The notes beneath the pieces are model-generated. The model saw only the letters and a list, made by a program, of their open reading frames with translations. It made no database searches and was not told the DNA's origin. From contig OZ026548.1 of the NCBI GenBank assembly GCA_964020155.1, positions 3,656,397 to 3,720,396 of the forward strand: DNA of 64,000 nt, written 5' to 3'. Below are positions 24,277 through 35,965 of the stretch, in pieces; position 1 is the stretch's first letter, and each line of letters opens with the position of its first letter. Origin of the DNA: Chondrilla cf. caribensis. Lineage: Eukaryota; Porifera; Demospongiae; Chondrillida; Chondrillidae. Position numbers and translations under genes: made by a program.

Positions 24277-25500
24277 ATAATATATACAATGTGTTCGAAT
24301 GTTTGATGAAAATGCTTATGCGTACCACCTCTAGTGATCTCGAGCTCCCACTCATGTAAAAATGCCCTGCAATTGCATCCCAGTTATTCTTCTCATCGAT
24401 CAGCTTCTTTATGTGTACAAATTTCTTGTGTTTGAGCTACAACCAATCTGTTCTGCACTTACTAGCCATCTTCCCTTTGAAAACAAAACCTTATACACCT
24501 TCCCCATACTACAAATTCACGCCAGAAAATTGTCGCAGAATAAATGGGTTGGTCTATTAACTGGCAGTATATTAAGTTGGTGCCACTGTATATTATTATG
24601 TGATCCATGCGTATTCCTGTTGAATGAGTATGCATATGTGACCATACTTAGGAAAAGGGGTCTTTTGGTGGGTTGACAAATTGTGGCGTACTGAACAAAT
24701 TAACAAAAATTCATCAAAATGACCGATTTTGTTTTATCGCATAAAAATGCTTAGTATCTCATTTTCTATGATTCTATGAAGTTTGAACCCAATCCGACTG
24801 GTCTTTATCGAGTTATGAGGGCTTTTATGCCACTTCTCGATCCGTGTAACACTCCAATTTTTCCGTATTTTCATTATGGTGCTGCATAATAAGTATTGAT
24901 GACGTTATAAACACGTGACTAAAATCTGTATATGAATAATATACTACTTTCCGGAAGTGAAGCTGAAAATGTGCAATTACTAAAATTCGAGTACGTGCAA
25001 TATCGGGACTAATTCGCGTGTAATGGTGGAATGGAAGAAGCTATCGACACGCTATTTGCACCATGTTGTAGAGCATTGGAAGCACGTCCCAGTGATACCA
25101 AAAACGCAAATTCAGCAAAACCTTTTCCTGGGTATGGTCACATATGAATATCATGCACATGTGAATGAACAAGGGATAGTAAAATATTCTATATATACTT
25201 GCTAAACCTTACAAGCACTGCAAAGTAGACATGGACAGAACACAAACACACATCATAAGTACGTATTTATACACCTTCCCCATAGGGAATACATGAGGTA
25301 CAAATAGGGATGGAATAGAACACATAATCATTACCATCCATCAACCTCTGTACATGGTACCTACCTACATAAACCTACACAGGGTCATTAAAATGGACCC
25401 CTGAAATAACAATGGAATGGCAGACGAATATCAACCCTGAAAACATAGCGCATTTATAGAGCGGAGGAATAATATTGAATCACTTCTTTGACATGTACTA
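24277..25500. other. Intergenic stretch, no supported gene
   Basis: AT-rich sequence with only short, uncharacteristic ORFs. Near 25207-25380 it is alignable with copy B (63348-63394 and 63780-63890), showing that the duplication extends this far. Confidence 0.6.
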
Positions 25501-26000
25501 GTAAGTTAAACCTTCATTTAAAGCCTAAGTAAGAAATTGATCGAATTGCATCTAACAAGAAGCTGTAAACACGCCATAAAAGTATTGTACTTTTGGGTAA
25601 AAATCGCATTTTCCGCACCTGTAGATGGCCTTGGATGAATTTCAATCTGGTATCAAATGAAAGAGCGTATCATTGTCTAAAAATCTGCCGTGAACCAAAA
25701 TGTTATAATCATAAACACAAGAGTTATAACCAAAAATGTACTGAAATATGAATAAAACGAAGAAAAAATAGGCGTAAATGTTCATATAACTTCAACGTAC
25801 CTGATTATAACGCTTTGGTTCACGGTCAAAATGTAGACAATGTCTTTCTCTAACGTTATAAAGCATAATATTCCGGGGAAAAGGCCATTTACAGGTGCGG
25901 CTAACACCATTTTTGAGAAACTAGCTGCCATTTAATGTGACGTTGCTATAGTTATTATGCAAGATATTATGACGTGTTAGCCGTCCGCAATAGGCGCGTG
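25500..26000 (+). repeat. Interspersed repeat family R1, copy 2
   Basis: Matches the reverse complement of about 1440-2250 without the insertion seen there. It lies in an A-specific stretch (about 25381-26445) absent from copy B, where the flanking sequences join directly near 63888-63893. This suggests that R1 or a larger element carrying it moved into copy A. Confidence 0.6.
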
Positions 26001-26525
26001 TAATTTTTCAAGGTTCCTGAAGATCATTCGCGACCCAAGTCAACTTTGAGGATTCCTAAAGGTATGTATTTGATTTTGCACTGGAATGAATTATGCGTGC
26101 CGTTTCTCAAGATAATTCAATCATAAACCTTTGCGACAATTGCGAATTAGTTTGGATTATCGATGTTTTATGCGCTTCCTTGCCCAATCTAGTTGTTCAT
26201 TTTAGCGTATATGTTAATTTTTATCTAATACAAATGACGATAATGTTAAATCGTTTGTTGATTGCATGTCAGCATTACTGCAGTTGCATAAACAGGTCTT
26301 CTATCGTGAGTTCGTCGCCTGAGCGAAATTATTGTGCAATCATTTCTCCACGAGTAGTGACATAGTTGATGAATACTCAACATTCCAATCATTTACCGCC
26401 TAAAATCTCACATAACGCAAGGTCCGTTATAATCCCCCTGTGTAACCCCTGTCTGCACATGTATAGTACACAGACATAGATATGATACATTTGATACACT
26501 GTACATACAGTACAACTTGCCTAGA

Positions 26526-27365
26526 ATTAACCTGGCATGGATATCACAATACCCCTGAACTGGAGATATGAATATTTCTGACTCTTATGCCACTCGTAGT
26601 ATGTTAGAGTACATCAACATCAGCACTTCACATTGTATGTGTGTCTGAAATCAAGGTACCCTACCATATTCAAAGACTGCTCAACAAACAATATCCACTG
26701 CATACTGATGTACGCAGTCAACTGTTCTACACACCTCTGTACCAGAACACTATGCTGGATGGAGGGAATCCAACAAACTGGATACAGGAACTATTCTCAC
26801 CTCACAACAACAACTGAATGTCAATTCAGTGCTGAGAGCACTTGAACCAAAGGTGCTGTCCACAGTCCACACAGAGACAGGATGAGGGACTTTGGTAGGA
26901 TTTAACATCAACCAGTGAAGAGTAAGCTGTACAGGTGAAAGGGATGTGTAAGTACTAATATACAATTATACTACTAGCTGTGAACGAAGATGAAGACTAC
27001 AGCTAGGTGCATGACTGTGACGTCATAACTATTCTCACATCATTTTAAATGTCTGAGAACATAGACATCAGCATGGCTGTCCATGTTGATGTCCTTAACG
27101 TAAACTAGGAATTGCTAACTTGACAATAATTATCAACAAAATCAGTTCCATGGGAAAATTGGGAGCATTTATCATTGTCAGTCGAAGCTGTTGAATGTCA
27201 TTCCAAAACAAAATATGGATCCAGGGGCACTTGATGAAAGGAAGCTTTCAGCTGTTATAATGAGTAAGTGACCTAGATTGAATGATCTCCTCAGTCCAAT
27301 ACTTTTCTTTTTCTCCATTTGTCCTCAACATGTGAGTCTATTGCTGATGTGACCTTTTGGATGTT
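26526..27365. other. Intergenic stretch beyond duplication copy A
   Basis: Homology with copy B stops near 26525. Only short ORFs with no recognisable motifs are present. Confidence 0.5.
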
Positions 27366-27368
27366 TGT

Positions 27369-27406
27369 CTGCATCAATATGACACAAATGTGTCATATTG
27401 ATGCAG
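27369..27406. repeat. Perfect 17-bp inverted repeat (hairpin)
   Basis: CTGCATCAATATGACAC at 27369-27385 and its exact complement at 27390-27406, with a 4-bp loop. Context is intergenic. It may be a transposon terminus or a transcribed hairpin, with no further support either way. Confidence 0.85.
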
Positions 27407-27469
27407 GTATGACATGTGAACATCGTTGGCATTGACAAAATGGCTGCCACATTTTAGGATGATTTCGAC

Positions 27470-28235
27470 TGCCGGTTAATAGGCCAAACCATTTATTATG
27501 CCACAATTTTCTAGCATGAATTTATTAGTATGGGGAAAGTATACGCGTATTGTGCCAACCGCCATGTTTTTTTGTTCCATTAGTACTTTCAGTACACGTT
27601 AGGTAACACTTATTAGGCCCAAGCTTTCCAGTGATATTCGTTTTCAAGGAAAGATGACTAGTGAGTGAAGAACAGATTGTTTGTAGCCTGAAAGCAGGAA
27701 ATTTGTACGCTTAAAGAAACCAATCAGAAGTATAGCCAGTATGCGATCATAGAGTATTTTCATGTGTGTGTGCGCTCAAGATCGCTGGAAGAACAGTCAG
27801 CAATATTCCAGAGAGAAAATCTGAATCAGACTTCTATGGAATGTTACCAGCTGAAGGCCAAATGAGCAAGGAAGTCGATATTAATTTTATAGAAGAACCT
27901 GCGATGCGGTTTCCAAAGTCCATTACTGACGCGATACTTATCAAGAAGACGAAGCAGTTTTCAGAGAGACTCAACTACGAGGATTCTTTGTCATCAGGCA
28001 GCTGGTTGAGCTGTTTCAAGTTTCTAGTACTGCACTTTTATGATGACGCTGTGTTTACATGAATGTTTTGGAAGTCTTTTTACTGGAGTTTATTTCTTGT
28101 GCTATGATATCTAATAATTATATTACATTTATGTGGAATTAACATTGTAATGTGTAATTAGTAGGAATTGGATATTAGGCCAAAACGGATAATATGCCAA
28201 AATTTTCCTAAATGAATTGTGGCCTATTAAATGGG
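27470..28235 (+). mobile_element. Possible Tigger-like element with CENP-B-type HTH fragment
   Basis: The ORF at 27766-28062 (98 codons) ends in a segment like the CENP-B-type helix-turn-helix of Tigger transposases. It reads DAILIKKTKQFSERLNYEDS then GSWLSCFKF, comparable to the family pattern of K-A-x-x-F...W-L-x-x-F-K. The ORF stops just after it, so no DDE domain remains. The flanks carry inverted TTAATAGGCCA motifs near 27474 and 28226, which could be degenerate termini. It would be a short decayed element. Both the HTH and the boundaries are tentative. Confidence 0.4.
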
Positions 28236-28238
28236 TTA

Positions 28239-28565
28239 TCACATCCTATGTTTAGGCGTCAAGAAAAGGCATGCAAATAACCTATATAAGTAGGTTCCTC
28301 TCCATTCATGACTATAATTTAGTTCGACCAAAAATTGTACCAATATTTCCAAAGGAAGAGCTTGTTTTACACCTTTAACCATGCTTAGCGATAGTAGTAT
28401 GCTCTCAACATCAACTTCTGATACTCCTAAAATCTCTGAGAATACAGCATTACAGAATACTAATGTCACATGGTTTATTAGTTTTCGATTAATATATGAA
28501 TCTTTAGTATACTGTACCGAACACTGAGCCTGATATGTGATTTTTAATGGACCATATCTCCACAA
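28239..28565 (-). other. Uncharacterised 108-codon ORF
   Basis: An open frame with ordinary amino-acid composition (SEILGVSEVDVESILLSLSM and so on), without a visible partner exon, known motif or second copy. It could be a fragment of an exon or a chance ORF. Confidence 0.2.
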
Positions 28566-28569
28566 TGAC

Positions 28570-30245
28570 CTTCACAATTACGAATTTGAGAAAAAGAGAT
28601 TTTTACCAAGGGTGGCCTAATCTGCGATTTCTACTGGTGGAGCTCACAAATAGGTTATAATTTGAGCACAACGGCTTCACCGGACGTTATATCTTCAGAA
28701 ATGGTTCGTTTAAACCAAAAGGAGATGCCCAAGTAATTTGACTGCAGAAAACTTTGAATTGCTTGTTCTGTTCACAACGTGAGTGTTCAACTTCAAGTTG
28801 TCCACCAATGCACACCCACTGAAGTCAAAGCTTGAGAAGAAACCCAAATTTAACAAATTAAAACAGGCTATTTTTACTGTTGCATTATTGTTGCCATGAT
28901 CTAACACATTCTGAGTTGATTTGTACACATATCAGAGTGTAGTAGGCTGAAGCCATAAAATTGAGACTCGAAATTGTGGTGGTTTCAATGAATTTCTTCT
29001 TTAAATTAATAGTAAATTACTTAATTATACAGTATTGGGGAACCTGACCAAGGTCATTCATCTTCCTAATTTGTTAAAGGGGACATCAATGAAAAAATGG
29101 TTATAAAATACAGTAAATATGTAAATTTTGTGTGAGACACAACAAATATCTAAATGGTCACAGCTGTGATTGTGACCCACCACCTAAAGGGGCTATGTTG
29201 GACATACGTACGTAGGATGATGGAGGTCAGTTCATTTCCGGTCAGTTTGTGTGTGACGTTGGTTCAAAGATGGTTTAAGTTCTCCTATATCTCATATGAC
29301 TAAGCACAACATCTATCGGCTTTCTATGACATTCATGACATGCTGGTTTAAAGCTGGTTCACGCCAAATTGCTAAGTTTATTTTCTGTCAATTTCACATT
29401 TTTGAATTTGTATTTGGGAGCATTAAAATGGGCACCCAGGGTGATATCCGTGTTCACAGACATTTGAAATTAAGTTAAAATATTACATTGGTAACATCAC
29501 AGTTGTGCATCTCTTGAGGTCCTGGTGTGCATCCACAGCTAGTACTTTATGTCAGATAACCTTATTCATGTATATGTCATTACATGGGGTACATGGGAGT
29601 ACATAGTCAATGTTCAACCATGCATGAGTACAAGGATGGTGTGTACACTCGCATATTAAGATCATTGTCAACATAGAACTCATACACTATAAACGGCAAT
29701 GTATATACATTCACATTTATTATAGTTACACTTCAAAATAAGAATGAACTGGTAGAGTGGACGGACAACAAGGGGGGCAGTATTGACCAGTTATTGCACC
29801 AAGCTTCAATCAGTCACTCTTAATAGAAACAAGAAACAAACTGCTGAAGAGCTGAAAGATAAGGAGATGTACAGACAACATGATTCAGTTTAAATTAATA
29901 CCATCCCAGCCTATACATTTCACACACACAAGTACAAACAGCAAAGTACATGTGCACACTCACACAAACTACAACCATATTGGCAAGTCTCAAAAGACCT
30001 TCATTGTTAACATAACATAATACAAAAGCTGTAGATCTTACAGGATTACCTCAGCTATTCAATTTTCAAAACCTCCACAGTTAAAGGGAGTCCACACAGC
30101 ACAGTAGAGGGGGGTTGTAGGTCAGACCACCTTTAGGAATCTTCAATTCAGTTCATCTACTACTGGATCCTGTAAAAAGTGGCTAGCTAGGGATCACCTA
30201 TACAGAGTGAGGATAGTTGACATTATAAGAAAGTACAGATCAACT
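28570..30245. other. Intergenic stretch, nothing recognised
   Basis: No ORF with recognisable motifs, no clear tandem repeats and no terminal inverted repeats found by eye. Confidence 0.5.
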
Positions 30246-30246
30246 G

Positions 30247-30455
30247 AATAGCATATATAGGGTAGTGTAGTAGATATCCTGGACAATGCCTATTGTCGGA
30301 CACTCCCTAAAAACATGCTTAGAAAAAAGAACAGTTGAAGTTTCAAAGCTATAGCATACTTAGTGGAAACTTGAACTACCTTAAGTCAAATAAATGCTGT
30401 CGTCCTGCAAAGAATGCTTGGTATTTTGTACACTAATTGAGGAAATGACACAATG
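30247..30455 (+). repeat. Interspersed repeat family R2, copy 1
   Basis: About 200 bp that matches the reverse complement of 34880-35085. Shared tracts include CAAAGCTATAgCATACTT, GGAAACTTGAACTA and CAAATAAATGC followed by GTCGTCCTGC. Confidence 0.75.
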
Positions 30456-30879
30456 GTCGGATACTTGTTGTGCAGTACATTGCAGAAAGAGACGCAGCTA
30501 AGAAGCATACATATTTCAATGACCTGCCAAATAGGCATAGTGACCAATATATATTCGAGAAATGGTAATTTTAACATTAAATCACCAGTATAAATTATGT
30601 ATAATATCATTATACTCAAAGCAGTGAGGGAAGTACACAGACAAGACAAGCTGATAGTCACGGGAACTTGAATATAAGGGTTGGAAGAAACATGGAAGTG
30701 TGGGGAGGTATCATGGGAAGGCAAGGTGAGGTGGTCAAGAATGGAAAAGGCAAGAAGCTGTTGCAATTCTGTGCTGAAGATGAGCTGATGGTGACGAATA
30801 CCTGTTTCCAACACTAGGATATTCATAAATTCACATGAGAAAGTAGGGGGGAGAGGCAGAGGTTCATCATAGACTAGGC

Positions 30880-31205
30880 ATAGACCCACCCTGACATATG
30901 GATGTAAAATATGGACTCTGCAGGCCAGGCACAAGGGACAAATTAAGAGAAGCTAAGCAGATGAGGGTGATAAGGAGGATAGAGGGGGTTTCCAGATTGG
31001 ATAGAGTGAGGAATGTTAATCTCAGGGACAGGTTGAAGCAGGAGAGAGTGTTAGATGCAGTGAAGAAGCAGAAGCAAAAATGGAAGCAAAGGGTTGAGTA
31101 GATGAGTACCAGCAGAGTGACTAGGAAGATTTATAATGGAGAGATCCCAGGAAGATGCCCGAGAGAAAGACACAGGAAGAGATGGAGCTGTAACTTTGAT
31201 TAGCA
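30880..31205 (+). pseudogene. Non-LTR retrotransposon fragment (C-terminal reverse-transcriptase region)
   Basis: Frame-shifting translation recovers the familiar tail of jockey/CR1/RTE-type polyproteins: TYGCKIWTL near 30890, then MRVIRRIEGVSRLDRVRN, LRDRLKQERVLDAVKKQ and WKQRVE, and finally GEIPGRCPRERHRKRW near 31139-31185. Two frame changes and an internal stop break it, and the catalytic RT motifs are absent, so it is a 5'-truncated dead copy. Confidence 0.75.
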
Positions 31206-31323
31206 GTATATCAAGTAACTGTTACAGTCATATTTAGAATAAAACAGTTATAGATTTATAGCTATAGTTTCTGTCTGTAGTCTGTAACCCGGGTGCACGC
31301 ATGTGGAACATGTCCAGTTGTCT

Positions 31324-31360
31324 CACTAAGCGTTAATAGAATGCTATTAACGCCTTAGTG
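31324..31360. repeat. Near-perfect hairpin
   Basis: CACTAAGCGTTAATAG (31324-31339) pairs with CTATTAACGCCTTAGTG (31344-31360), with one bulged base and a 4-bp loop. Confidence 0.75.
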
Positions 31361-31364
31361 CAGC

Positions 31365-32905
31365 CTGAGATCGCGTTATCACATGACTATCTCGTGATTT
31401 AGTCGGGTGATTACGCAAGATAATCTATCGAAGTTCGGAAATATGTCGCAAGGATAATGTATGTTCGGCATTTCTTCACCACTTTAATGCTTATTTTCTT
31501 TAATTTAAACCCTTTTCAAGAGGTTTAGATAAAATATAGAAATTATTTTCGACTGCGTATTCCATTTCAGACAATTTGGGAGATAGAGCGCAGCTATGGA
31601 AATATGATACGATTAGTAATGAAGCATTTTCAGTTATTTCAGGCATCAGAAGTGCAAAAAGATGATAAAATGAAGGTATACAATCATAATTCCGTCATAT
31701 ATCGGTGCGTACCTCGATTGTCTTCTGTGCTTCTCTTCAGCTCCCATTTGTCTTGCTTCTCAAAACGATAAAAAATTATTATCAATTCTATCATTATAAA
31801 TATTAAAAGTTCAAATAAACAATCCATTGGGCCAAAAAGGTATCGAAACAAATCTCAAAGACGATCTAACACTAACACTTGATATCGCCGAGATTATGAC
31901 GTAAGCCAATTAGTCACATGACAATCATGTGATAAATGGCCTCGGCAGTGGATCACATTATTGGAATCAGCAATGTTGAGGGGGGTTTTGATCCAGGCTA
32001 CCTAGGATCAATCTGATTACTTTAGTACTGAGAACCGACAACGATTCAACTTTTCACCGAGGGGATTTTGATTCATTATTCCATTCGAGAGTTATAAGCG
32101 AGAATTCACGGTAAGTTTTTACGATTTACCATATTTTCGCTACTATCTCACTAAGTCTTAGTTGTATCAAAATCCCCCTCGGTAGACTTTTAGATAATAC
32201 ATTTGTGCATCTAAAACCCAGATATGATGTAATTTGGAGTTCTCTTAACAAACCCCCGCTCTAAAAACTACTTTTTATAAGCCTATTTTAGTGCCGATTT
32301 TCTCCGTAGTTATAAAGTGAATTACTACAGAAAGCCCTAAAATCAAAGTTTAAGTCCTGAAATGTTGTCTCCAAAAGATTTCGTGTCGCTTTCTTTTTCT
32401 CAAACAAAAATAAAAGCTCTTAAATATAACAAAAATTCGCCGACTGCGGAAGCCATAAAAGTGCTAATTGACATGTCCCACATGTGTGATCTCCCATATG
32501 GGAGATTAAATGGTCATTGAGTGATTGATTGATTGATACTCAAAGCTTACACCAACAAAAAGAGGCTAGCTACAGAAGAAAATCCAAACTACATTCTCAT
32601 GCCAATTGTCGGACACCAACAATAAATGGTGCAGTTTTATTGAATTTTTGAACTACAGCAGCTGTCAACACAGGAGATCAATCCAAGCAAGGGCGTAACA
32701 ATGGTAATGGATGGGAAAATGTCCCTTAGGCAGGTAGCAGCAGCTTTAGGAATCATTCAACACAGCACCATGTTCTCAATGTAATCTTCACAACGCTAAC
32801 CAAGAGGATCTCCAAGGCACTGCCTGGGTATGCCATGACTATTGGATTTTTTTTCGCCACTTTTCCCCTATAAGTTGTGCATTGTAGCTTTAAACCACTT
32901 TTAAG
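31365..32905. other. Intergenic stretch, no supported gene
   Basis: AT-rich. Weakly similar inverted tracts near 31370-31415 and 31890-31950 (TTATCACATGA-type) hint at a decayed foldback element. No coding sequence seen. Confidence 0.4.
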
Positions 32906-32910
32906 ACCGC

Positions 32911-33494
32911 TGTCCTAGTATGGCGTAGCCAACTCTTGATCCTCCATTTTATTTTGTTGGGGCAGAGAAAGGGTCTGGGGCAATTCGTATATGCATTTCG
33001 TACAAAAGAGGCGGAGTCGAATTACACGCATAAAATTTGCATATTATTAACAACAATATGGCTGTTGGTCGCAAAAGCATTGAACAGGTCATTCTAAGCT
33101 CAACACCAGTTACGAGTCACTGAAGGAGAAGCAGTTGGTTTCTATAATAGAAATTCCCGAGTATAAGAATGATTTTGTCTGCTTGCGGACCTGATTTGGA
33201 AAAATACATCACTGCTGCTTCGCCGTATGCTTTTGACATTTCGCCCGATGCTGAAAATGGTCATTCAGTCGTTCTGTTCATATTGAAGGACATCACTAGA
33301 TCATCTGTAGTGAATTTAAATGTTATTCGTTACCAGTTAACTATATTCATGAGCATTTAATGTTATTCACGGTGTCCGGCAAATTCTCGGACATTTCACT
33401 CTAACTGCATAGTTATACGCCAGATCCTTTCCGCCCCAACAAAATAAAATGGCGGATCATGCAGGGGTCGGCTACGCCAGACTATGCTGCCCGA
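32911..33494. mobile_element. Foldback-type element with ~60-bp inverted ends
   Basis: The left end (about 32911-32970, containing CCATTTTATTTTGTTGGGGC) is the approximate inverse of the right end (about 33430-33494, containing GCCCCAACAAAATAAAATGG). The outer edges share GGCGTAGCC/GGCTACGCC. The interior has a short unremarkable ORF (33169-33360). Target duplication not resolved. Confidence 0.65.
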
Positions 33495-33540
33495 CTTTAG
33501 GAAAAAAGGCAGAGAATAAGGAAAGTTACGTAGCTTTATA

Positions 33541-33592
33541 GAATGACTTGGCGGCAGAAACTGAAAGACAATATTACTGCGAAGTACGTATA
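33541..33592 (+). repeat. Interspersed repeat family R2, partial copy
   Basis: About 50 bp (GAATGACTTGGCGGCAGAAA to CTGCGAAGTAC) that is the inverse of 34832-34885, on the opposite side of the RLE retrotransposon fragment. Confidence 0.6.
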
Positions 33593-33868
33593 TAATACCG
33601 TATTACGTTGGAATGAAGGAATAGAAGGGGGGGAACACTCATTATTACTTTAAGTGCAACAATGGATACAAAAATCAGCCTCGGACTCAGGGGTACAATT
33701 GGGATACAGAGATACCCGGAAAACCTGGCAAGGCAAACTGAAACCAAAATAAATAAAACTAATAACAATAATAGTAATAATTGATTGTATGAGGTGCGAT
33801 AAGAAGTTACATTATTCATGCAGATAAGAGTGATCTAAATAATCAACATACAGTAGAACACATCAAGA

Positions 33869-34675
33869 TCAAAAGTTCCATACCGATGAGCGGTGGGCCC
33901 TGAAGATTGTGTGCGATGATGAGATGACTGATCTGGAGATGAGGTCACGAAGTTTGTATCTTTCGCTTCTAGAGCTGGAGGGAGCAATGCGTTTCAAGGC
34001 ACAGAACAGGTCGTTAGTATGGTGACCCAGACATCCGATTTCGAGTGTAACAAGCTCGGCTTGGATGTTGCAGGTGGATAAGTCCGAGAGGGCGAGCTGG
34101 TAGTTTTCTTTGGTGGATTTGGTTCGTTTGGCTCTGGCAAGGTTGTCCTCACTGTTCCAAGGAACAGTGAGTTCAACTAGGGTGATGTGGCCAGTTGAGA
34201 CGATGGTGATATCTGGTCGAGCGGAGGTGGCCAGGATTTCAGGTGGGATGGTGCTAGGTGGATTGTCAGAGGCTCTCATCCCTTGTAGGTCACAGTAGAT
34301 ATTAGCGTCAGGCCTCTGGTTTTTAATGAACTCCGCGATGATCTGAAGAGCCCGATCATGCCTCCATGTGTACCGTCCCTGGTCCAGTGCGGTTTTGCAG
34401 CAGCTGAGGACATGTTTGGCGGTGCAGGATGACTGTTGGCATAGAGGGCAGGAAGGGGACACCTTCAGATTCCATCTGGCCAGGCTCGTGGGTGTTGGCA
34501 GAGTGTCAATGGATGCTCTAACCAGAAAGGAAAGTTGGCCAGCAGGGAGAGCGAACATCAATCGTTTCCACACATGTGATGTCTCCTCCAAAAGGGTAGA
34601 CTCCAGGAGTTTGTTTTGAACCGTCAGTCTTGTGACCTGGTTGTCCCAATATGATGAGTGGTTGGCAAGGAGTTA
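33869..34675 (-). pseudogene. RLE-type non-LTR retrotransposon, 3' coding fragment (zinc knuckle plus restriction-like endonuclease)
   Basis: Continuous minus-strand frame from about 34675 (LANHSSYWDNQV) to the stop at 33869. It contains a Cys-x2-Cys-x7-His-x4-Cys cluster (CPLCQQSSCTAKHVLSC) followed by WRHD, then RPDITIV and LVELTVPWN. This is the PD-x(n)-E-x-x arrangement of the restriction-like endonuclease that follows RT in R2/NeSL-type elements. The RT domain itself is absent, so this is a 5'-truncated copy with an otherwise open frame. Related to the element at 59690-62735. Confidence 0.82.
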
Positions 34676-34697
34676 TCTATCTAAACGTGGTTTCAGA

Positions 34698-34789
34698 CAG
34701 TTTCAATACGCTCTAGGGCAGCGGAGCCATATTCCGAATACCTAATGGTTCAAAATAGTTAGCCTCGGATAGAGAGCGTATTGAAACTG
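34698..34789. repeat. Perfect 17-bp inverted repeat, 58-bp spacer
   Basis: CAGTTTCAATACGCTCT at 34698-34714 and its exact complement at 34773-34789, next to the 5' edge of the RLE fragment. Possible small MITE or foldback. Confidence 0.8.
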
Positions 34790-34831
34790 AATGAAGGCGC
34801 GTTTGGATAGATCTTCTATTTATTCATCCCA

Positions 34832-35085
34832 ACATGTACTTCGCAGAAATATCCTCCTTTTCTACCGCCGAGTCATTTCATTGCGTCATCTCCTCGACTA
34901 GTGTACAGAATACCAGTGCTCTTCGCAGGACGACTGCATTTATTTGAATTAAGATAGTTCAAGTTTCCAACAAGTATGTTATAGCTTTGAAAACTTGGAC
35001 TGTTCGTTTCTTACCAAACATTCTGAAGAAGTGTCCAAATAATGGCGTACCTAGCTACCCTATATCTGCACATTGAGCGTCTATG
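34832..35085 (-). repeat. Interspersed repeat family R2, copy 2
   Basis: Reverse complement matches 30247-30455 and extends further to the segment shared with 33541-33592. No coding sequence. Confidence 0.75.
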
Positions 35086-35607
35086 ATCTTCATGAGGCTA
35101 TCCATTCTGAATCATTAGGTGTTCGTTATATTGCTTCGCTACCGTCTGGGAGTTCGATTGGAATTGGTTAGCTACTCGGGGTCTTAAAACGAAATGAACA
35201 TCAAACAACCGCAGCAGCTAGCTATAGCTAGAAACATAAACAGTATGTAAAATAATCAAAACACGCTACAATATACCACAGAATCTCACGTCCCACACGG
35301 TGTACACACCTGGAGATCCGATATAGAGTGTTCGACAGATTCACTAGCCAACGAGGAAGGAACTAGATGAAGACAGAGTCGACGGTCTTCTTAGCACGTG
35401 ATTGATACTTTACGGAGTTTTACTAATGAGAATACTAACTAACACTGGGTGTGGCGTATACCGTACCGACGGGGTGTACACGTCTCAACTGATAACCTCA
35501 GCACTGCACCATTTCTTCGCTAGCTATTTTATAGGCACATATGTATATACATGTAAATGTGTGTGCACTATGTGTATAGGTACACAAGTACATATTAATT
35601 TTATGTG

Positions 35608-35608
<1 letters not shown>
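35086..35608. other. Intergenic stretch, nothing recognised
   Basis: No recognisable motif. It leads into the GT microsatellite. Confidence 0.5.
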
Positions 35609-35675
<67 letters not shown>

Positions 35676-35729
35676 GTGTGTGTATGCACGTGTTGTGTGT
35701 GTGCGTGCGTGCGTGTGCGTGCGTATGTG

Positions 35730-35765
<36 letters not shown>

Positions 35766-35890
35766 GTGTGTGTATGCACGTGTTGTGTGTGTGCGTGCGT
35801 GCATGTGTGTGTGTGCGTGTGTGTGCAAGCGTGTGTGCATGTGTGTTGTGTGTGTGCATGCATGTGTGCATGCACGTGTGTGTGTACATG
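35609..35890. repeat. (GT)n compound microsatellite
   Basis: About 280 bp of GT with GCGTGC and ATGCACGTGTTG interruptions. A block with GTATGCACGTGTTGTGTGTG occurs twice (near 35683 and 35773). It lies just downstream of the WD40 gene stop codon. Long frames of His/Thr or Cys/Val across it are artefacts. Confidence 0.95.
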
Positions 35891-35965
35891 CAATTCTCAA
35901 AAATTGTTCCAGTACATACATATCAGCATACTGTTCATAAATACTGCACATAAAGTGAGCACAGT

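Larger units (their letters stand above)
2283..26525. repeat. Segmental duplication, copy A
   Basis: From 2283 onward this region matches 40865 onward in the same orientation. It matches exon by exon and intron by intron through the CABIN1-like gene, the palindrome, the minisatellite and the ankyrin gene. After an unalignable stretch it matches again at about 25207-25380 and 26446-26525, against 63348-63394, 63780-63890 and 63893-63965. A-specific insertions include 3459-6141, 10555-10728, 14436-14612, about 17940-18640 and about 25381-26445. Sequence left of 2283 shows no match to sequence left of 40865, so this is a sharp breakpoint. Confidence 0.93.

Noticed and set aside
24362..24676. 104-codon plus-strand ORF
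   Set aside because: No recognisable motif, no splice-linked neighbour and no conserved counterpart.
33574..33819. 81-codon ORF with a hydrophobic segment
   Set aside because: Leu run comes from an ATT/ATA-type simple sequence in the 3' untranslated part of the retrotransposon fragment.
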